DNA of 64,000 bases from Halorubrum saccharovorum DSM 1137 (GCF_000337915.1 NZ_AOJE01000011.1:119456-183455); one strand, 5' to 3'; positions 1-9,541 are shown, numbered from the stretch's first letter. The notes: generated by a model not told the origin, from the letters alone. Numbers and translations: made by a program.

Positions 1-1010
1 ACAGCCTCCGCGAGCAGCGCGTGCGACGCCAGCGCGTCCTCGTGGTCGGGCACCGTGTGCTGGATCATCATCTCGTCGGCGCCGACCCGATCGGCGAGCT
101 GTTCGAGCAGGCCCTCGATCGTCTCCGGGCTCCCCGAGATCGCTCGCGGCCACTCGTCGGGATCGAGGGTCCCTGGCGTCGGGTCGGGCGCGCCGCCGAG
201 CTCCGCGATCGACTCCTCGACCGAGGGAATCGATCCCACCACACCGCGCTGCATCCGCTTGAAGGTCGCTTCCGCGGGCGCGCGGCGCCGGGCCGCGGCC
301 GCGTCCGTCTCGCCGGCGACCGCGTTGACCGCGACCATCCCGTACGGCTCCTCGGGGCCGTCGCCGACCTCCGCGGGCTCGAACTCCTCGCGGTAGGTCT
401 CGAAGGCGCGCTCGGCGAGCCCCGGTCGGATGAACGCCGCGAAACAGAACCGGGCGCCGAGCTTGCCGGCGATCGCCGCGCTCGACGGGCTGGAGCCGAG
501 CACCCACGGGACGGGGGGAGCCGCCCCGGATCGCGGGACCGTCAGGTCGGCGTACGGGTGGTCGTCGGGGAAGGCATCGTACAGGTGGTTCACGACCGCG
601 CGGATCCGCTCCTCGTGGTCCTCGTCGGGGTTCTCGACGCGACGGTCCGTGCCGAGCGCGCGGTCCGACGCCGGCGACCCGTTCGCCCGGCCGAGGCCGG
701 CGTCGATCCGTCCCGGTGCGAGCCCGTCGAGCGTGCCGAACGCCTCCGCGACCTTGTACGGGCTGTAGTGGTTGAGCAGGACGGCGCCGGAGCCGATCCG
801 GATCTCCTCGGTGGCGCCCGCGAGGCGACCGAGGAGAACCTCCGGGGTCGTCCCGGCGAGGCGATCGCCCATTCCGTGGTGCTCGGCGACCCAGAACCGC
901 GAGTAGCCCAGCCGCTCGGCCTGCTCCGCGGCCGCGACCGTGTTCGCGAACGCGTCGGCGGCGGTTCCGTCAGCGGGGACCGGCGAGAGGTCGACGATAG
1001 AGAGATCCAT
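1..1010 (-). CDS. LLM-class flavin-dependent oxidoreductase (3' end beyond window)
   Basis: Bacterial-luciferase-like monooxygenase, expected to use reduced FMN or F420 in the cytoplasm on an unknown substrate. The reading frame is open from an ATG at 1008-1010 down to base 1, so about 336 residues are present and the C-terminus is missing. The N-terminus begins MDLSIVDLSPV and continues with the family signature AEQAERLGYSRFWVAEHHGM around residues 28-47. Later segments typical of this family are visible (GSGAVLLNHYSPYKVAE, a LDGLAPGRIDAGLGRA stretch and PWVLGSSPSSA). The N-terminal form resembles the MsnO8-like subgroup; that subgroup call is from memory. It runs toward the left edge, away from the LSm/L37e pair. 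Confidence 0.85.
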   Translation of the reverse strand, partial: MDLSIVDLSPVPADGTAADAFANTVAAAEQAERLGYSRFWVAEHHGMGDRLAGTTPEVLLGRLAGATEEIRIGSGAVLLNHYSPYKVAEAFGTLDGLAPGRIDAGLGRANGSPASDRALGTDRRVENPDEDHEERIRAVVNHLYDAFPDDHPYADLTVPRSGAAPPVPWVLGSSPSSAAIAGKLGARFCFAAFIRPGLAERAFETYREEFEPAEVGDGPEEPYGMVAVNAVAGETDAAAARRRAPAEATFKRMQRGVVGSIPSVEESIAELGGAPDPTPGTLDPDEWPRAISGSPETIEGLLEQLADRVGADEMMIQHTVPDHEDALASHALLAEA

Positions 1011-1151
1011 ACCCGCCGTCGGCGACAGCCGCCGTTAACGGTTGGGCTCCCGGCGGTCGCGTCGGGGGATCGAAAGCGGCTCGCGGCCGATCAGCCCCGG
1101 CGCAGCGGCTAGTGACGTGAGAAACGAAAGCGTCGAAAGAGAGCGCGGTCG

Positions 1152-1328
1152 TCAGTTGTCGCCGGTCTTCGACTGCCAGGCGTAGTCGCGACGGGACGGC
1201 GAGTCGCCGAAGCCGCACGAAGCGCAGCGCTCCTTCTTGACGTGGTAGGATTTCTCGCCGCAGCGGCGGCACTTCACGTGAACCGTCTTGTTCTTCTTCC
1301 CCTGAGAGGGCGTTCCGGAGCCGGTCAT
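1152..1328 (-). CDS. rpl37e: 50S ribosomal protein L37e
   Basis: Small zinc-binding large-subunit ribosomal protein of 58 residues, the usual archaeal length. The sequence begins [20 protein letters not shown] and holds the two CxxC pairs (CRRC and CASC) that coordinate zinc, followed by a basic RRDYAW segment. Its ATG overlaps the stop codon of the upstream LSm gene by three bases in an ATGA arrangement, so the two are almost certainly co-translated. The LSm-L37e pairing is a conserved archaeal gene order. Confidence 0.95.
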   Translation of the reverse strand: MTGSGTPSQGKKNKTVHVKCRRCGEKSYHVKKERCASCGFGDSPSRRDYAWQSKTGDN

Positions 1329-1567
1329 GCTTTGATGGTGACGACGTTATCGCCGCGTATAATCGTTGTGTCTTCGATCGCGACCGCGAACTCGCCTTCG
1401 AGATCGTCGTCGACGCGATCGCCCACGTCGGACTCGGGCTCGATGACGACGTTCATGTGCTGGTCGTAACCGGCGAGGATGCCGTAGTAGGTCGTTCCGT
1501 CCTTCAGGTGTACCGTCACCGGGTCCTCGAGCGACGCTTCGAGCACGTCGAGGGGTCGTCCACTCAT
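1325..1567 (-). CDS. LSm (Sm-like archaeal) RNA-binding protein
   Basis: Sm-fold protein of 80 residues expected to form a heptameric ring that binds U-rich RNA. The Sm1 motif ([27 protein letters not shown], residues about 18-44, given here in part) and the Sm2 motif near the C-terminus ([10 protein letters not shown]) are both present. The ATG at 1565-1567 gives the normal Sm N-terminus [13 protein letters not shown]; the frame is open further upstream but without family resemblance. It is coupled to rpl37e by ATGA overlap. An AT-rich stretch just upstream (about 1590-1600) fits a leaderless promoter. Confidence 0.95.
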   Translation of the reverse strand: MSGRPLDVLEASLEDPVTVHLKDGTTYYGILAGYDQHMNVVIEPESDVGDRVDDDLEGEFAVAIEDTTIIRGDNVVTIKA

Positions 1568-1660
1568 TGTCCGTACCGCCGCCCGTCGCACTAATAAAAA
1601 TACCGGGACGACGCACGTGCGGGGAGAACGCGCGTCGGAGCCGCTCGTCGACGAGCCTCG

Positions 1661-2947
1661 TCAGAGCCGCTCGTCGACGAACGTCGCCGCCGCCGGTGCC
1701 GACCGGGCGAGCAGGACGGCGTGGACCAACAGCGCCCGAACGCGCACGACGCTCCCGTATCCGTCCTCGACGAGATCGGACGCGTACCGGATTCGGTCGA
1801 GGGCGGGACGCCCGAACGCCGCGGCCAGCCGCGGCGCTTCGGCCTCCTCGATATCGGCGACGGCGGCGCGGGCTCGGTCCGCCGTCGCCCGCACCGACGC
1901 CCGCGTGACGGGCTCTCGATACGCGCCGTCGCGGATCGCCTCGCCCGCCGCGCGGCGGGCCTCGATCGCCGCCAGCGCCCGCCCGGCCGCGACCACCGCG
2001 GTCGCGTACGCGCCGCGGTCCATCGCCCCGTCGATGTCGTCGATCCGCGATTCGACGATCCACACCGTCTCGCGGAGCAGCTCTCGCGCGACGGTGTCCT
2101 GGAGGTCGTCGCCCGACGGAACGCCACTGAGCGACTCGCGAACCGCTCCTCGCGTCCGACGCGCTGACCCGCCGAGCGCCTCGGCCGCCGCGGCCACGTC
2201 AGTCCACCGCGCGGTCGTCCCCGACCGCTCGGCGAGGTACGCCTCGCGGAGGCCCGTCGCGTCGTCGAGCGTCGCCCGCGCGGTCTCGACGTGCCCGACC
2301 GCCTTGCCGGCCCGGAACGGCTCGCCCACCGGGTCGTCCGGGTACGCCGGCGTCGGGCGGACGTGTCGCTCGGCGTCGGCGAGCAGCGACTCGACCGGAT
2401 CGTACGCCAGCACCGCCTCTCGCGTCGACCGCGCCCGGTACGTCACGTCGGCCTCGAACGCCCGCAGGTCGGCGCGAACCGCCTGGCGCCGCTCCGCCGC
2501 GGCCGCCGCGTCTCCGTCGCCGGTCGCGGCTCGGTACGCGCCGCGGACGGTCGCGGCGCGCTCGCGGCGCCGCCGCCACGCCGCCAGCGCGCCGAGCGGC
2601 CACGGGTCGTCGACCGCGCGGTCGATCCCCGACGCCGCCCGCTCCCGGTCGCTCCCGAGGTCCGCGGCGACCGCCTCGTTCGGAATCGACGGCTCGGTCG
2701 GGACCTCGTCGAGCAGGGCGCGAGCGCGCGCCTCGTGAGCGTCCGCGAGCGATCCGGGCACGGCGACCGGGAACGGGGATTCCGGCCACGCGACCGGCCC
2801 GATGTCGTCCGTCGCCAGCGACACCGGGGGCTGATCCGGACCGGACTCGTCCCCGACCGGAAGCCCCGAACAGCCGGCGAGCGCCGACGCGGCGGCCGAA
2901 CCGAGCCCCGCGAGGAGCCGGCGACGGGAAGTCCGACGCGGCGTCAC
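1661..2947 (-). CDS. Tat lipoprotein of unknown function, helical
   Basis: A 428-residue protein with a twin-arginine N-terminus (RRTSRRRLLAGLGSAAAS) followed by a lipobox LAGC, so it is probably exported folded and anchored to the outer face of the membrane by a lipid. The mature part is dominated by Ala/Arg/Glu-rich amphipathic helices with no catalytic motif I recognise. The start codon overlaps the stop of the upstream lipoprotein gene by 4 bases, so the two lipoproteins are probably made together. The pairing suggests a membrane-surface complex, but the function is unknown. Confidence 0.75.
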   Translation of the reverse strand: MTPRRTSRRRLLAGLGSAAASALAGCSGLPVGDESGPDQPPVSLATDDIGPVAWPESPFPVAVPGSLADAHEARARALLDEVPTEPSIPNEAVAADLGSDRERAASGIDRAVDDPWPLGALAAWRRRRERAATVRGAYRAATGDGDAAAAAERRQAVRADLRAFEADVTYRARSTREAVLAYDPVESLLADAERHVRPTPAYPDDPVGEPFRAGKAVGHVETARATLDDATGLREAYLAERSGTTARWTDVAAAAEALGGSARRTRGAVRESLSGVPSGDDLQDTVARELLRETVWIVESRIDDIDGAMDRGAYATAVVAAGRALAAIEARRAAGEAIRDGAYREPVTRASVRATADRARAAVADIEEAEAPRLAAAFGRPALDRIRYASDLVEDGYGSVVRVRALLVHAVLLARSAPAAATFVDERL

Positions 2948-3636
2948 GCGTCGTCACCTCCGTTCGGAGTCGTCACGGAGCCGTCGACCGTCACGGAGCC
3001 GTCGACCGTCACGGAGCCGTTGAACACCTCCGGGCGCCCGGCCGGCCCCTGACAGGAGCCGGCCATGCCGCGCCCCGCTCCGGTCGACCGGTCGGCCGCC
3101 ACGGGGAGCCGGATCGCGAAGCCGACGGTGTGGGTCTCGTCGGCGTCGCAGTCGACGTTCGCCGGGCGGTAGGCCCGGCAGAAGTCGGCGTGCGGGTGGA
3201 GGTCGCCGTTCGCGAGTTCGTCACGCTCGACGGAGACCGACCGGAACCGGATCTCCCGGCACGCGCCGACGGGCATCGCGAGCAGGTACACCGACGCGGC
3301 GTCGAAGTCGGTGGCGGCACAGAACGACCGCAGCGTCCGCGCCGCGGGCGCGTCGGCGAAGGTGAGTTCCGAGAGGGCCGCCTCGCCCGTCAGCACGCGG
3401 CGGCCCCGGCGACGCTGCGGCGCGCGGGCGTCGCTCGGCGGCGACGGGAGGCTATCGCCCTGCGCGAACAGGGCGCCGCCGGTTTCGTCACGCGCGTGTT
3501 CGAGTTCGTAGTCGTCGATCGGTCGGTTCCTGCTCGGGTAGCTGTTCGACGCCGAGTCGCTGCCGGAACACCCGGCCAGGGCGGCGATCCCTGACGCGGC
3601 CGCGAGGAGGGCTCGGCGGCGGGGGAGATCTGACAT
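2944..3636 (-). CDS. Cys-containing Tat lipoprotein, unknown function
   Basis: A 230-residue lipoprotein. The chosen ATG at 3634-3636 gives MSDLPRRRALLAAASGIAAL and then the lipobox LAGC; an upstream in-frame start would add 16 unlikely residues. The mature part contains several cysteines (in SFCAATDF, GACREIRF, ADFCRAY, VDCDAD and GSCQG), which could form disulfides outside the cell. Near the C-terminus the sequence VDGSVT is repeated because of an 18-bp tandem DNA repeat. It is coupled by ATGA to the helical lipoprotein downstream. No family was recognised. Confidence 0.7.
   Translation of the reverse strand: MSDLPRRRALLAAASGIAALAGCSGSDSASNSYPSRNRPIDDYELEHARDETGGALFAQGDSLPSPPSDARAPQRRRGRRVLTGEAALSELTFADAPAARTLRSFCAATDFDAASVYLLAMPVGACREIRFRSVSVERDELANGDLHPHADFCRAYRPANVDCDADETHTVGFAIRLPVAADRSTGAGRGMAGSCQGPAGRPEVFNGSVTVDGSVTVDGSVTTPNGGDDA
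2972..3021. repeat. 18-bp in-frame tandem repeat, about 2.8 copies
   Basis: Units gtcacggagccgtcgacc occur at 2972-2989 and 2990-3007, with a partial third copy at 3008-3021. The length is a multiple of three, so copy-number change would lengthen or shorten the VDGSVT tract of the lipoprotein without a frameshift. Confidence 0.9.
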
Positions 3637-3887
3637 CGGCGGCGGTTCGCCCAGCGAACCGAAATGCGTTGCGGCCGCCGGCACCGAGCCGACGAGAGCG
3701 CGTCCGAACCCGGGTGTTTTTAAGACGGGCTACTGTACCTCCGGACACCACACTCCCGCGGGACACGGTGAGTCGACGTCGGCTCGGCCGTAGCGGGGCC
3801 TCAACGACGCGCGGACGAACGTAGCGCTGACGGCTCCTTGCGGGGTTTCAGTGATGGACGCCACCACGGCGTTCGAACCCACAAACT
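3637..3887. promoter_or_regulatory. Divergent intergenic region upstream of RNase J operon
   Basis: A 251-base region between the divergent lipoprotein and RNase J genes. A TATA-like tttttaag lies at about 3716-3723 on the plus strand, which would start transcription near 3745. That would leave an RNase J leader of about 140 nt, long for a haloarchaeon. No second clear TATA box is visible closer to the ATG. No RNA gene or ORF was recognised in it. Confidence 0.4.
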
Positions 3888-5240
3888 ATGGAAATCGAAA
3901 TTGCGACACTCGGCGGTTACGAAGAGGTCGGTCGACAGATGACGGCGGTCCGAGCGGGCGACGACATCGTCATCTTCGACATGGGCCTGAACCTCAGTAA
4001 GGTCCTCATCCACGACAACGTGGAGACCGAGAGCATGCACAGCCTCGACCTGATCGACATGGGCGCGATCCCGGACGACCGCGTCATGAGCGAGCTGGAG
4101 GGCGACGTGCAGGCGATCGTCCCCACCCACGGTCACCTCGACCACATCGCGGGCATCCCGAAGCTCGCGCACCGGTACGACGCGCCCATCGTGGGCTCCC
4201 CGTACACGATCGAGCTGGTCAAACAGCAGATCGCCGACGAGGGGAAGTTCCAGGTCGACAACGACCTCGTGAAGATGAAGGCGGGCGGCACGATGGCCAT
4301 CGGCGACTCCGAGCAGGTCGAGATGGAGTTCGTCAACGTCACCCACTCGATCATCGACGCGATCAACCCGGTCCTCCACACGCCCGAGGGCGCGATCGTC
4401 TACGGGCTCGACAAGCGGCTGGACCACACGCCCGTCATCGGCGACCCGATCGACATGGACCGCTTCCGCGAGATCGGCCGGCAGGACGAGGGCGTTCTCG
4501 CGTACATCGAGGACTGTACGAACGCCGGGAAGAAGGGCCGGACGCCCTCCGAGTCGTACGCGAAGAAGCACGTCGAGGACACGCTGACCTCGATGGAGGA
4601 CTACTCGGGCGGGATCATCGCCACGACGTTCTCCTCCCACATCGCCCGCGTGAAGACCCTCGTCGAGTACGCCCGCGAGATCGGCCGGCAGCCGGTCCTG
4701 CTCGGGCGCTCGATGGAGAAGTACTCCGGCACCGCCGAGCGCCTCGACTTCGTCGACTTCCAGGGCGACGTCGGCATGTACGGCCACCGGAAGTCGGTCG
4801 ACCGCGCGTTCAAGCGGATCATGAAGGAGGGGAAGGGGAACTTCCTCCCCATCGTGACGGGCCACCAGGGCGAGCCGCGAGCGATGCTCACCCGCATGGG
4901 CCGCGGCGAGACCCCGTACGAAATCGACGACGGGGACAAGGTCGTCTTCAGCGCGAGCGTCATCCCGGAGCCGACCAACGAGGGGCAGCGGTACCAGTCC
5001 GAACAGCTCCTCCGGATGCAGGGCGCGCGCCTCTACGACGACATCCACGTCTCCGGGCACCTCCGCGAGGAGGGGCATTACGAGATGCTGCAGGCGCTCC
5101 AGCCCCAGCACCTTATCCCCGGTCACCAGACGCTGAAGGGTCGTTCGCCGTACGTCGACCTCGCGAAGTCGCAGGGGTACAAGCTCGGACGTGACGTGCA
5201 CGTCACGCAGAACGGGAGCGTCATCCAGCTCGTCGAATGA
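3888..5240 (+). CDS. rnj: Ribonuclease J (archaeal aRNase J)
   Basis: Metallo-beta-lactamase/beta-CASP exoribonuclease of 450 residues, acting on RNA 5' ends in the cytoplasm. The zinc motif HGHLDH is at residues 81-86, further metal-binding histidines follow (NVTHSI), and the beta-CASP part shows [22 protein letters not shown] and the C-terminal PGHQTLKG. The length fits archaeal RNase J, which lacks the long bacterial C-terminal domain. The start [18 protein letters not shown] is the family norm. It overlaps the GGPP synthase gene by 4 bases, an arrangement common in haloarchaea (from memory). Confidence 0.95.
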   Translation: MEIEIATLGGYEEVGRQMTAVRAGDDIVIFDMGLNLSKVLIHDNVETESMHSLDLIDMGAIPDDRVMSELEGDVQAIVPTHGHLDHIAGIPKLAHRYDAPIVGSPYTIELVKQQIADEGKFQVDNDLVKMKAGGTMAIGDSEQVEMEFVNVTHSIIDAINPVLHTPEGAIVYGLDKRLDHTPVIGDPIDMDRFREIGRQDEGVLAYIEDCTNAGKKGRTPSESYAKKHVEDTLTSMEDYSGGIIATTFSSHIARVKTLVEYAREIGRQPVLLGRSMEKYSGTAERLDFVDFQGDVGMYGHRKSVDRAFKRIMKEGKGNFLPIVTGHQGEPRAMLTRMGRGETPYEIDDGDKVVFSASVIPEPTNEGQRYQSEQLLRMQGARLYDDIHVSGHLREEGHYEMLQALQPQHLIPGHQTLKGRSPYVDLAKSQGYKLGRDVHVTQNGSVIQLVE

Positions 5241-6283
5241 CGAGCGAGACGAAGGAGGCGCGGGTGCTGGAGGCCATCCGCGAGCGGCGTGAGCTCGTCA
5301 ACGCCGCTATCGACGAGGAGCTGCCGGTACAACACCCGGAGCGGCTCTACGAGGCGACGCGATACATCCTCGAAGCCGGCGGCAAGCGGCTCCGGCCGAC
5401 GGTGACGACGCTGGCCGCGGAGGCCGTGACGGGCACCGAGCCGATGAGCGGCGACTTCCGCGAGTTCGCGGCCCTCGACGGCAACACCGTCGACGTGATG
5501 CGCGCCGCGGTCGCCATCGAGGTGATCCAGTCGTTCACGCTGATCCACGACGACATCATGGACGAGGACGACCTCCGGCGGGGCGTCCCGGCCGTCCACG
5601 AGCAGTACGACACCTCGACCGCCATCCTCGCCGGCGACACGCTCTACTCGAAGGCGTTCGAGTTCATGACGGAGACCGGATCGGACCCGGCCAACGGGCT
5701 GGAGGCGATGCGGATGCTCGCGTCCACCTGCACGGAGATCTGCGAGGGGCAGGCGCTCGACGTCTCCTTCGAGTCGCGCGATGACATTCTCCCGGAGGAG
5801 TATCTGGAGATGGTGGAGCTGAAGACCGCCGTCCTCTACGGCGCCTCGGCCGCGACGCCCGCGCTCCTGCTCGGCGCGGACGAGGAGGTCGTCGACGCCC
5901 TCTACCAGTACGGGATCGACTCGGGACGAGCGTTCCAGATCCAAGACGACGTGCTCGACCTGACCGTCCCCTCCGAGGACCTGGGCAAGCAGCGCGGCTC
6001 CGACCTCGTCGAGGGGAAGGAGACGCTGATCACCCTCCACGCCCGCCAGCAGGGCGTCGACGTGGACGGGCTGGTCGACGCCGACACCCCCGCCGAGGTG
6101 ACGGAGGAAGCCATCGACGACGCGGTGACCTCCCTCGAAGAGGTCGGCTCGATCGAGTACGCCCGCGAGACGGCCGAGGACCTCACCGAGCGGTCGAAGG
6201 AACACCTCGAAATCCTCCCCGAAAGCGGGTCCCGCGGGCTGTTGGCCGATCTGGCCGACTACCTGATCGTCCGCGGCTACTGA
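5237..6283 (+). CDS. idsA: Geranylgeranyl/polyprenyl diphosphate synthase
   Basis: Trans-prenyltransferase of 348 residues that condenses IPP with allylic diphosphates to make GGPP, the precursor of archaeal membrane lipids, carotenoids and quinone side chains. The first aspartate-rich motif DDIMDEDD is at residues 105-112 with the LRRG that follows, and the second, QDDVLD, is near residue 236. The GGKRLRP substrate-binding motif lies at about 48-54. It is translationally coupled to rnj (ATGA). The UbiA-family lipid enzyme encoded at 40368-41231 uses the same GGPP. Confidence 0.93.
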   Translation: MTSETKEARVLEAIRERRELVNAAIDEELPVQHPERLYEATRYILEAGGKRLRPTVTTLAAEAVTGTEPMSGDFREFAALDGNTVDVMRAAVAIEVIQSFTLIHDDIMDEDDLRRGVPAVHEQYDTSTAILAGDTLYSKAFEFMTETGSDPANGLEAMRMLASTCTEICEGQALDVSFESRDDILPEEYLEMVELKTAVLYGASAATPALLLGADEEVVDALYQYGIDSGRAFQIQDDVLDLTVPSEDLGKQRGSDLVEGKETLITLHARQQGVDVDGLVDADTPAEVTEEAIDDAVTSLEEVGSIEYARETAEDLTERSKEHLEILPESGSRGLLADLADYLIVRGY

Positions 6284-6328
6284 GGCGAAACGGACACCGC
6301 TTTACTCTCTGGATCTCTCTCTCCGTTC

Positions 6329-7243
6329 GTGTCCCGGTATCGAGACGTCGCACTGTTCTTCGCGCTCGCGCTGCTCTGGGGCGGCTCCTTCGTCGCCATC
6401 GAGGTCGGCCTCGACTACTACCCTCCCGTGCTGTACGCCGCATACCGGTTCGATCTGGCGGCGCTGGTGCTCGTGTCGTACGTCCTCCTGACCGAGAGCG
6501 GCCCGCTCCCGCGGACCCGCGGCGACCTGGCCGCGATCGGGTTCAGCGGCGGGCTCTCCGTCGCCGCAAACAACTCCCTGCTGTTCGTCGGTCAGCAGTA
6601 CACGACGAGCGGGATCGCCTCGATCACCTACAGCCTCGTTCCCATCGCGACCGCGGCGGTCGCGGCCGTCTGGATCGGGGGGTCCGACCTCGACGCTCGC
6701 GGCGCGCTCGGCGTGGTGCTCGCGTTCGTCGGCGTCGGCCTCGTCGCCCAGCCCGACCCCGCGAGCCTCGGCGGCGGCGTCACGATCGGCGTCGGGCTCA
6801 TCTCTATCGGCGTCCTCGCGGTCGCGGTCGGCAGCGTCGGACTCCGCACCGTTGAGACGAGCTTCTCGAGCATCGCGCTCACCGGCTGGGCGATGCTGTT
6901 CGGCGGGCTGCTCATCCACGGGCTCAGCCTCGGACTCGGCGAGGCCCAACAGCCACCCGTGACGGCGCCGCGCCCGCTCGTCGCGCTCGCGTTCCTGGGG
7001 CTCTGTTCGTCGGCGGTGGCGTACACGATTTACTTCACGCTGCTCGACCGGCTCGGCCCCTTCGAGATCAACCTCGTCTCCTACGTCGTCCCCGTGGTCG
7101 CGACGGTCACGGGGGCCGTACTGCTCGCCGAGCCGATCACGCCGCTCACCGTCGCCGGGTTCGCCGTCATCGTCACCGGGTTCGGTCTGTTGAAGCGGCG
7201 CGAGATCGCCGCCGCCGCGGCCGGAGTTCGGTTCCCCGGGTGA
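6329..7243 (+). CDS. EamA/DMT-family transporter
   Basis: Ten-helix integral membrane protein of 304 residues with the two EamA repeats of the drug/metabolite transporter superfamily. The first repeat starts FALALLWGGSFVAIEVGLDY with the typical WG(G)SF signature. The second runs through ALTGWAMLFGG to the C-terminal KRRE. The start is a GTG at 6329; no better in-frame start exists and the first helix begins right after. Substrate unknown; amino acids, sugars or metabolite efflux are all possible in this family. Confidence 0.85.
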   Translation: MSRYRDVALFFALALLWGGSFVAIEVGLDYYPPVLYAAYRFDLAALVLVSYVLLTESGPLPRTRGDLAAIGFSGGLSVAANNSLLFVGQQYTTSGIASITYSLVPIATAAVAAVWIGGSDLDARGALGVVLAFVGVGLVAQPDPASLGGGVTIGVGLISIGVLAVAVGSVGLRTVETSFSSIALTGWAMLFGGLLIHGLSLGLGEAQQPPVTAPRPLVALAFLGLCSSAVAYTIYFTLLDRLGPFEINLVSYVVPVVATVTGAVLLAEPITPLTVAGFAVIVTGFGLLKRREIAAAAAGVRFPG

Positions 7244-7257
7244 CGGCGGTCGAGGAG

Positions 7258-7320
7258 GTGGAAGCGAGAAGGGAGAAGAGAGAAGCGAGAAGGGAGAAAG
7301 AGAGATCCGAAAGGGAGAGC
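7258..7320. repeat. Purine-only short tandem repeats between convergent genes
   Basis: The plus strand reads as repeated gaagggagaa / gagaagcgag units (about 7262-7319), almost entirely A and G. It lies between the convergent EamA and DUF4350 genes. It may be a slippage-prone spacer; the minus-strand transcript would carry a pyrimidine tract that could help termination. Confidence 0.6.
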
Positions 7321-7322
7321 GG

Positions 7323-8387
7323 CTACGTCGCGGTCGCGTTCTCCGGGGGATCGCTCGGCTCCGAAGGCGGCGTCGGCGACCCGCCCGGCGGCGCCGTGCC
7401 GCCCGGCGGAACCGCCCCGCCCGGGCCGGCGCCCGGACCGAACGAGACGTCCGGGTTCTCGCCCGTCACGAGGAAGTCGGCGAGATTGCCGATCAGGACG
7501 TTGTTGTCGGCGCGGTCGGCGTTCTCCGGTTCGAGGAAGCTCGAGTCGCCGACCACCGCGAGCGATTCATTGCGGACTGCGACGCCGTACGACCCGGCCT
7601 CGCGAGTCGTCGACAGCCGCGAGGTCTCCGCGGTGGCGAGCATCGCCGACTCGTCCGCGCCACCGACGCGGGCGGCGCCGCGGAAGACGACCCGCTCGAC
7701 GCCCTCTGTCAGCGCCGCCGAGCCGGTCGGCTCGACGAACACGCTCAGGTAGTTCGCGTCGTTGTTCTCCATGTCGTAGACGTAGCCCGCATCGCCGTAG
7801 ACGCCGAGCGACGAGGCGAAGTCGGTGAGCGGGCCGGCGCTTCCGGGGTCGCTCGTCGCGAGCGTCCGGCCGCCGGCTTCGGCGAAGGACACGACCGCGT
7901 CGGCGTCGGTCGCCGACAGTGCGCCGGGGCTCGTGGTGACGAACGCGTCGGCCTCCGAGAGCAGCGACGGCAGCGACGTTCCCGACACCGGACCGCGGTA
8001 GTACGTCACCTCGTGGCCGCTCTCGACGAGCGCCGCGGCGAGCGGCGCGACGCCGCGGTCCACGCCGCCGAGCGTGCCCACGTCGGCCTCGTCCGGGCCG
8101 GCGTCGTCTTCGATCGGTAGGATCGAGGTCCCGCCGCCGAGCCCGCCGGCCGCGCTGCCGACGTGGATCACGACCGTGTTCGCGGGCTCGTCGCTCGCCA
8201 TTTCGATCGCGCCGCCCTCGTCGGCGGTCTCCGGCTCGACCGTCTCCAGCTCCCAGTGGTCGTCGGAGACCGCGTCCGTCTCGGGCGGGGCGCCGTCGAG
8301 GACGACGCCGCCCGCGGCGGCGACGCCGACCACCGCGAGGAAGACCACGGCGAACGCGCCGACCGTCGTTCGGAGGTCGACGCTCAT
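7323..8387 (-). CDS. DUF4350-like membrane-anchored protein
   Basis: A 354-residue protein with one N-terminal membrane segment (VGAFAVVFLAVVGVAAAGGV) and an outward domain resembling DUF4350, a class-I-glutamine-amidotransferase-like Rossmann fold: GTLGGVDRGVAPLAAALVES, YYRGPVSG, ADAFVTTSPG and VVGDSSFLEPENADRADNNVL. The last motif, with a serine/asparagine turn before NNVL, is characteristic in my recollection. The C-terminus is a Gly/Pro-rich tail (repeats of PGGxxPP). Its ATG overlaps the stop of the SppA-like gene by 4 bases, so both are probably part of one membrane-surface process. Catalytic activity is uncertain. Confidence 0.65.
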   Translation of the reverse strand: MSVDLRTTVGAFAVVFLAVVGVAAAGGVVLDGAPPETDAVSDDHWELETVEPETADEGGAIEMASDEPANTVVIHVGSAAGGLGGGTSILPIEDDAGPDEADVGTLGGVDRGVAPLAAALVESGHEVTYYRGPVSGTSLPSLLSEADAFVTTSPGALSATDADAVVSFAEAGGRTLATSDPGSAGPLTDFASSLGVYGDAGYVYDMENNDANYLSVFVEPTGSAALTEGVERVVFRGAARVGGADESAMLATAETSRLSTTREAGSYGVAVRNESLAVVGDSSFLEPENADRADNNVLIGNLADFLVTGENPDVSFGPGAGPGGAVPPGGTAPPGGSPTPPSEPSDPPENATAT

Positions 8388-9541
8388 CGGCTCTCACCCC
8401 CGGTCGCCGCGACCGGACCGCTCGCCGACTCTCGCTCGCCGTCGCTCGTCGACTCCGCCTCGCCGCCGTCCGTCGACCCCGCGCCGCGCTCCTCGGCGGG
8501 CAGCCGGCCGGTGTAGCTCGTCATAGCGATGTCGTCGCCGACGGTCTCGTCCCACGCCTCGGGCGCGACGGCGAGGATCAGGCCGTCGCCGAGTTCGTCC
8601 CCGCGGTCGCCGGCGACGACGACCGTTCCGTCGTCGCGTTCCAGCAGCGGGATCCCGGCGGGGACGGCGCTCTCCGTGCGGCGCGTGTCGACCGCGTAGT
8701 CGTCTATCCCCGCTTCCGCGGCGGCGTCGGCGACCGCGCCGTCGACGAAGCCGAAACGGTCGGCGAACCCGTTCTCGACCGCCTCGGTGCCGAGGTAGGC
8801 GTCGGCGTGAGCGATCGCCTCCCGGTCGAGTTCGATCTCGTCGCCGCGCTGTTCGATCACGTTCTCCAAGAAGAGGTTCGCGAGCGTCTGCCGCCGCTCG
8901 CGCTGGGTGTCCGGATCGCTTCCGGCCTTGTCCGGGCCGGTCGTCCCCGCGTTCGGCCCGTTCGGAGCCGGCGCGGTGCCGGCGACGCCGACGCTGCCGA
9001 CCGCCTGCGCGGAGGGCGCGACGTAGATCCGGTCGGCCGGCGCGATAGCGAGGTAGGCGCCGGACGCGCCGAGCGTGTCGACGGCGGCGAAGACGGGCAT
9101 CACCGAGGCGGTCCGGTCGACCGCGGCGTACATTCGCTCGCTCTGTGCTGGCAGGCCGCCCCCGCTGTCGACTTCGAGGACGACCGCCTCGATCGAGTCG
9201 TTCGTGCGGGCGTCTCGGAGGTTGTCCTCGACGTGCTGGGCGGTCGCGGAGTCGATACTGCCGTCGATCTCGACCACCGCGACCGTCCCGTCAGGCCCGC
9301 TCACGGCGCCGTACACGCCGGGGGCGACGAGCAGTCCCGCGACCAGCGCGAGAACCGCCGCGACCCCGATCGCGTGTCGGGTCTCGACGCGGTCGGACAG
9401 CGCCGCGAGCGCCCCGCTGGTGGAGGTACCAGCGGGGTTCGAGGTCGGCTCGGTCGCGGAAGCGTTTCGGACCGTCGGGTCGTCGGTCGTCTCGTCGTCC
9501 GCGTCGTCCGGTGTCTTCGAGGGAGGGCCGTCGGCGCTCAT
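8384..9541 (-). CDS. Signal peptide peptidase SppA-like (S49 family) protease
   Basis: Membrane-anchored serine protease of 385 residues. A single transmembrane helix (about 55-80, IGVAAVLALVAGLLVAPGVYGAV) follows an acidic cytoplasmic tail. The S49 domain shows VVLEVDSGGG and LGASGAYLAIAPADRIY, with the nucleophile Ser160, and the GSVGV strand. The general base lysine is best placed at Lys205 in GPDKAGSDPD, matching the GxxKxxG pattern about 45-52 residues after the serine. Both dyad residues therefore appear present. It is expected to degrade remnant signal peptides or membrane peptides. The C-terminal region is low-complexity. Coupled to the downstream DUF4350 gene. Confidence 0.75.
   Translation of the reverse strand: MSADGPPSKTPDDADDETTDDPTVRNASATEPTSNPAGTSTSGALAALSDRVETRHAIGVAAVLALVAGLLVAPGVYGAVSGPDGTVAVVEIDGSIDSATAQHVEDNLRDARTNDSIEAVVLEVDSGGGLPAQSERMYAAVDRTASVMPVFAAVDTLGASGAYLAIAPADRIYVAPSAQAVGSVGVAGTAPAPNGPNAGTTGPDKAGSDPDTQRERRQTLANLFLENVIEQRGDEIELDREAIAHADAYLGTEAVENGFADRFGFVDGAVADAAAEAGIDDYAVDTRRTESAVPAGIPLLERDDGTVVVAGDRGDELGDGLILAVAPEAWDETVGDDIAMTSYTGRLPAEERGAGSTDGGEAESTSDGERESASGPVAATGGESR

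Noticed and set aside
3854..3890. Earlier ATG at 3854 for RNase J
   Set aside because: It is out of frame with the RNase J reading frame; the ATG at 3888 gives the conserved N-terminus.
8384..9541. Loss of the catalytic lysine in the SppA-like protease
   Set aside because: I first placed the lysine near VIEQRG, where there is none, but the GxxKxxG pattern after the GSVGV strand gives Lys205, so the dyad appears intact.
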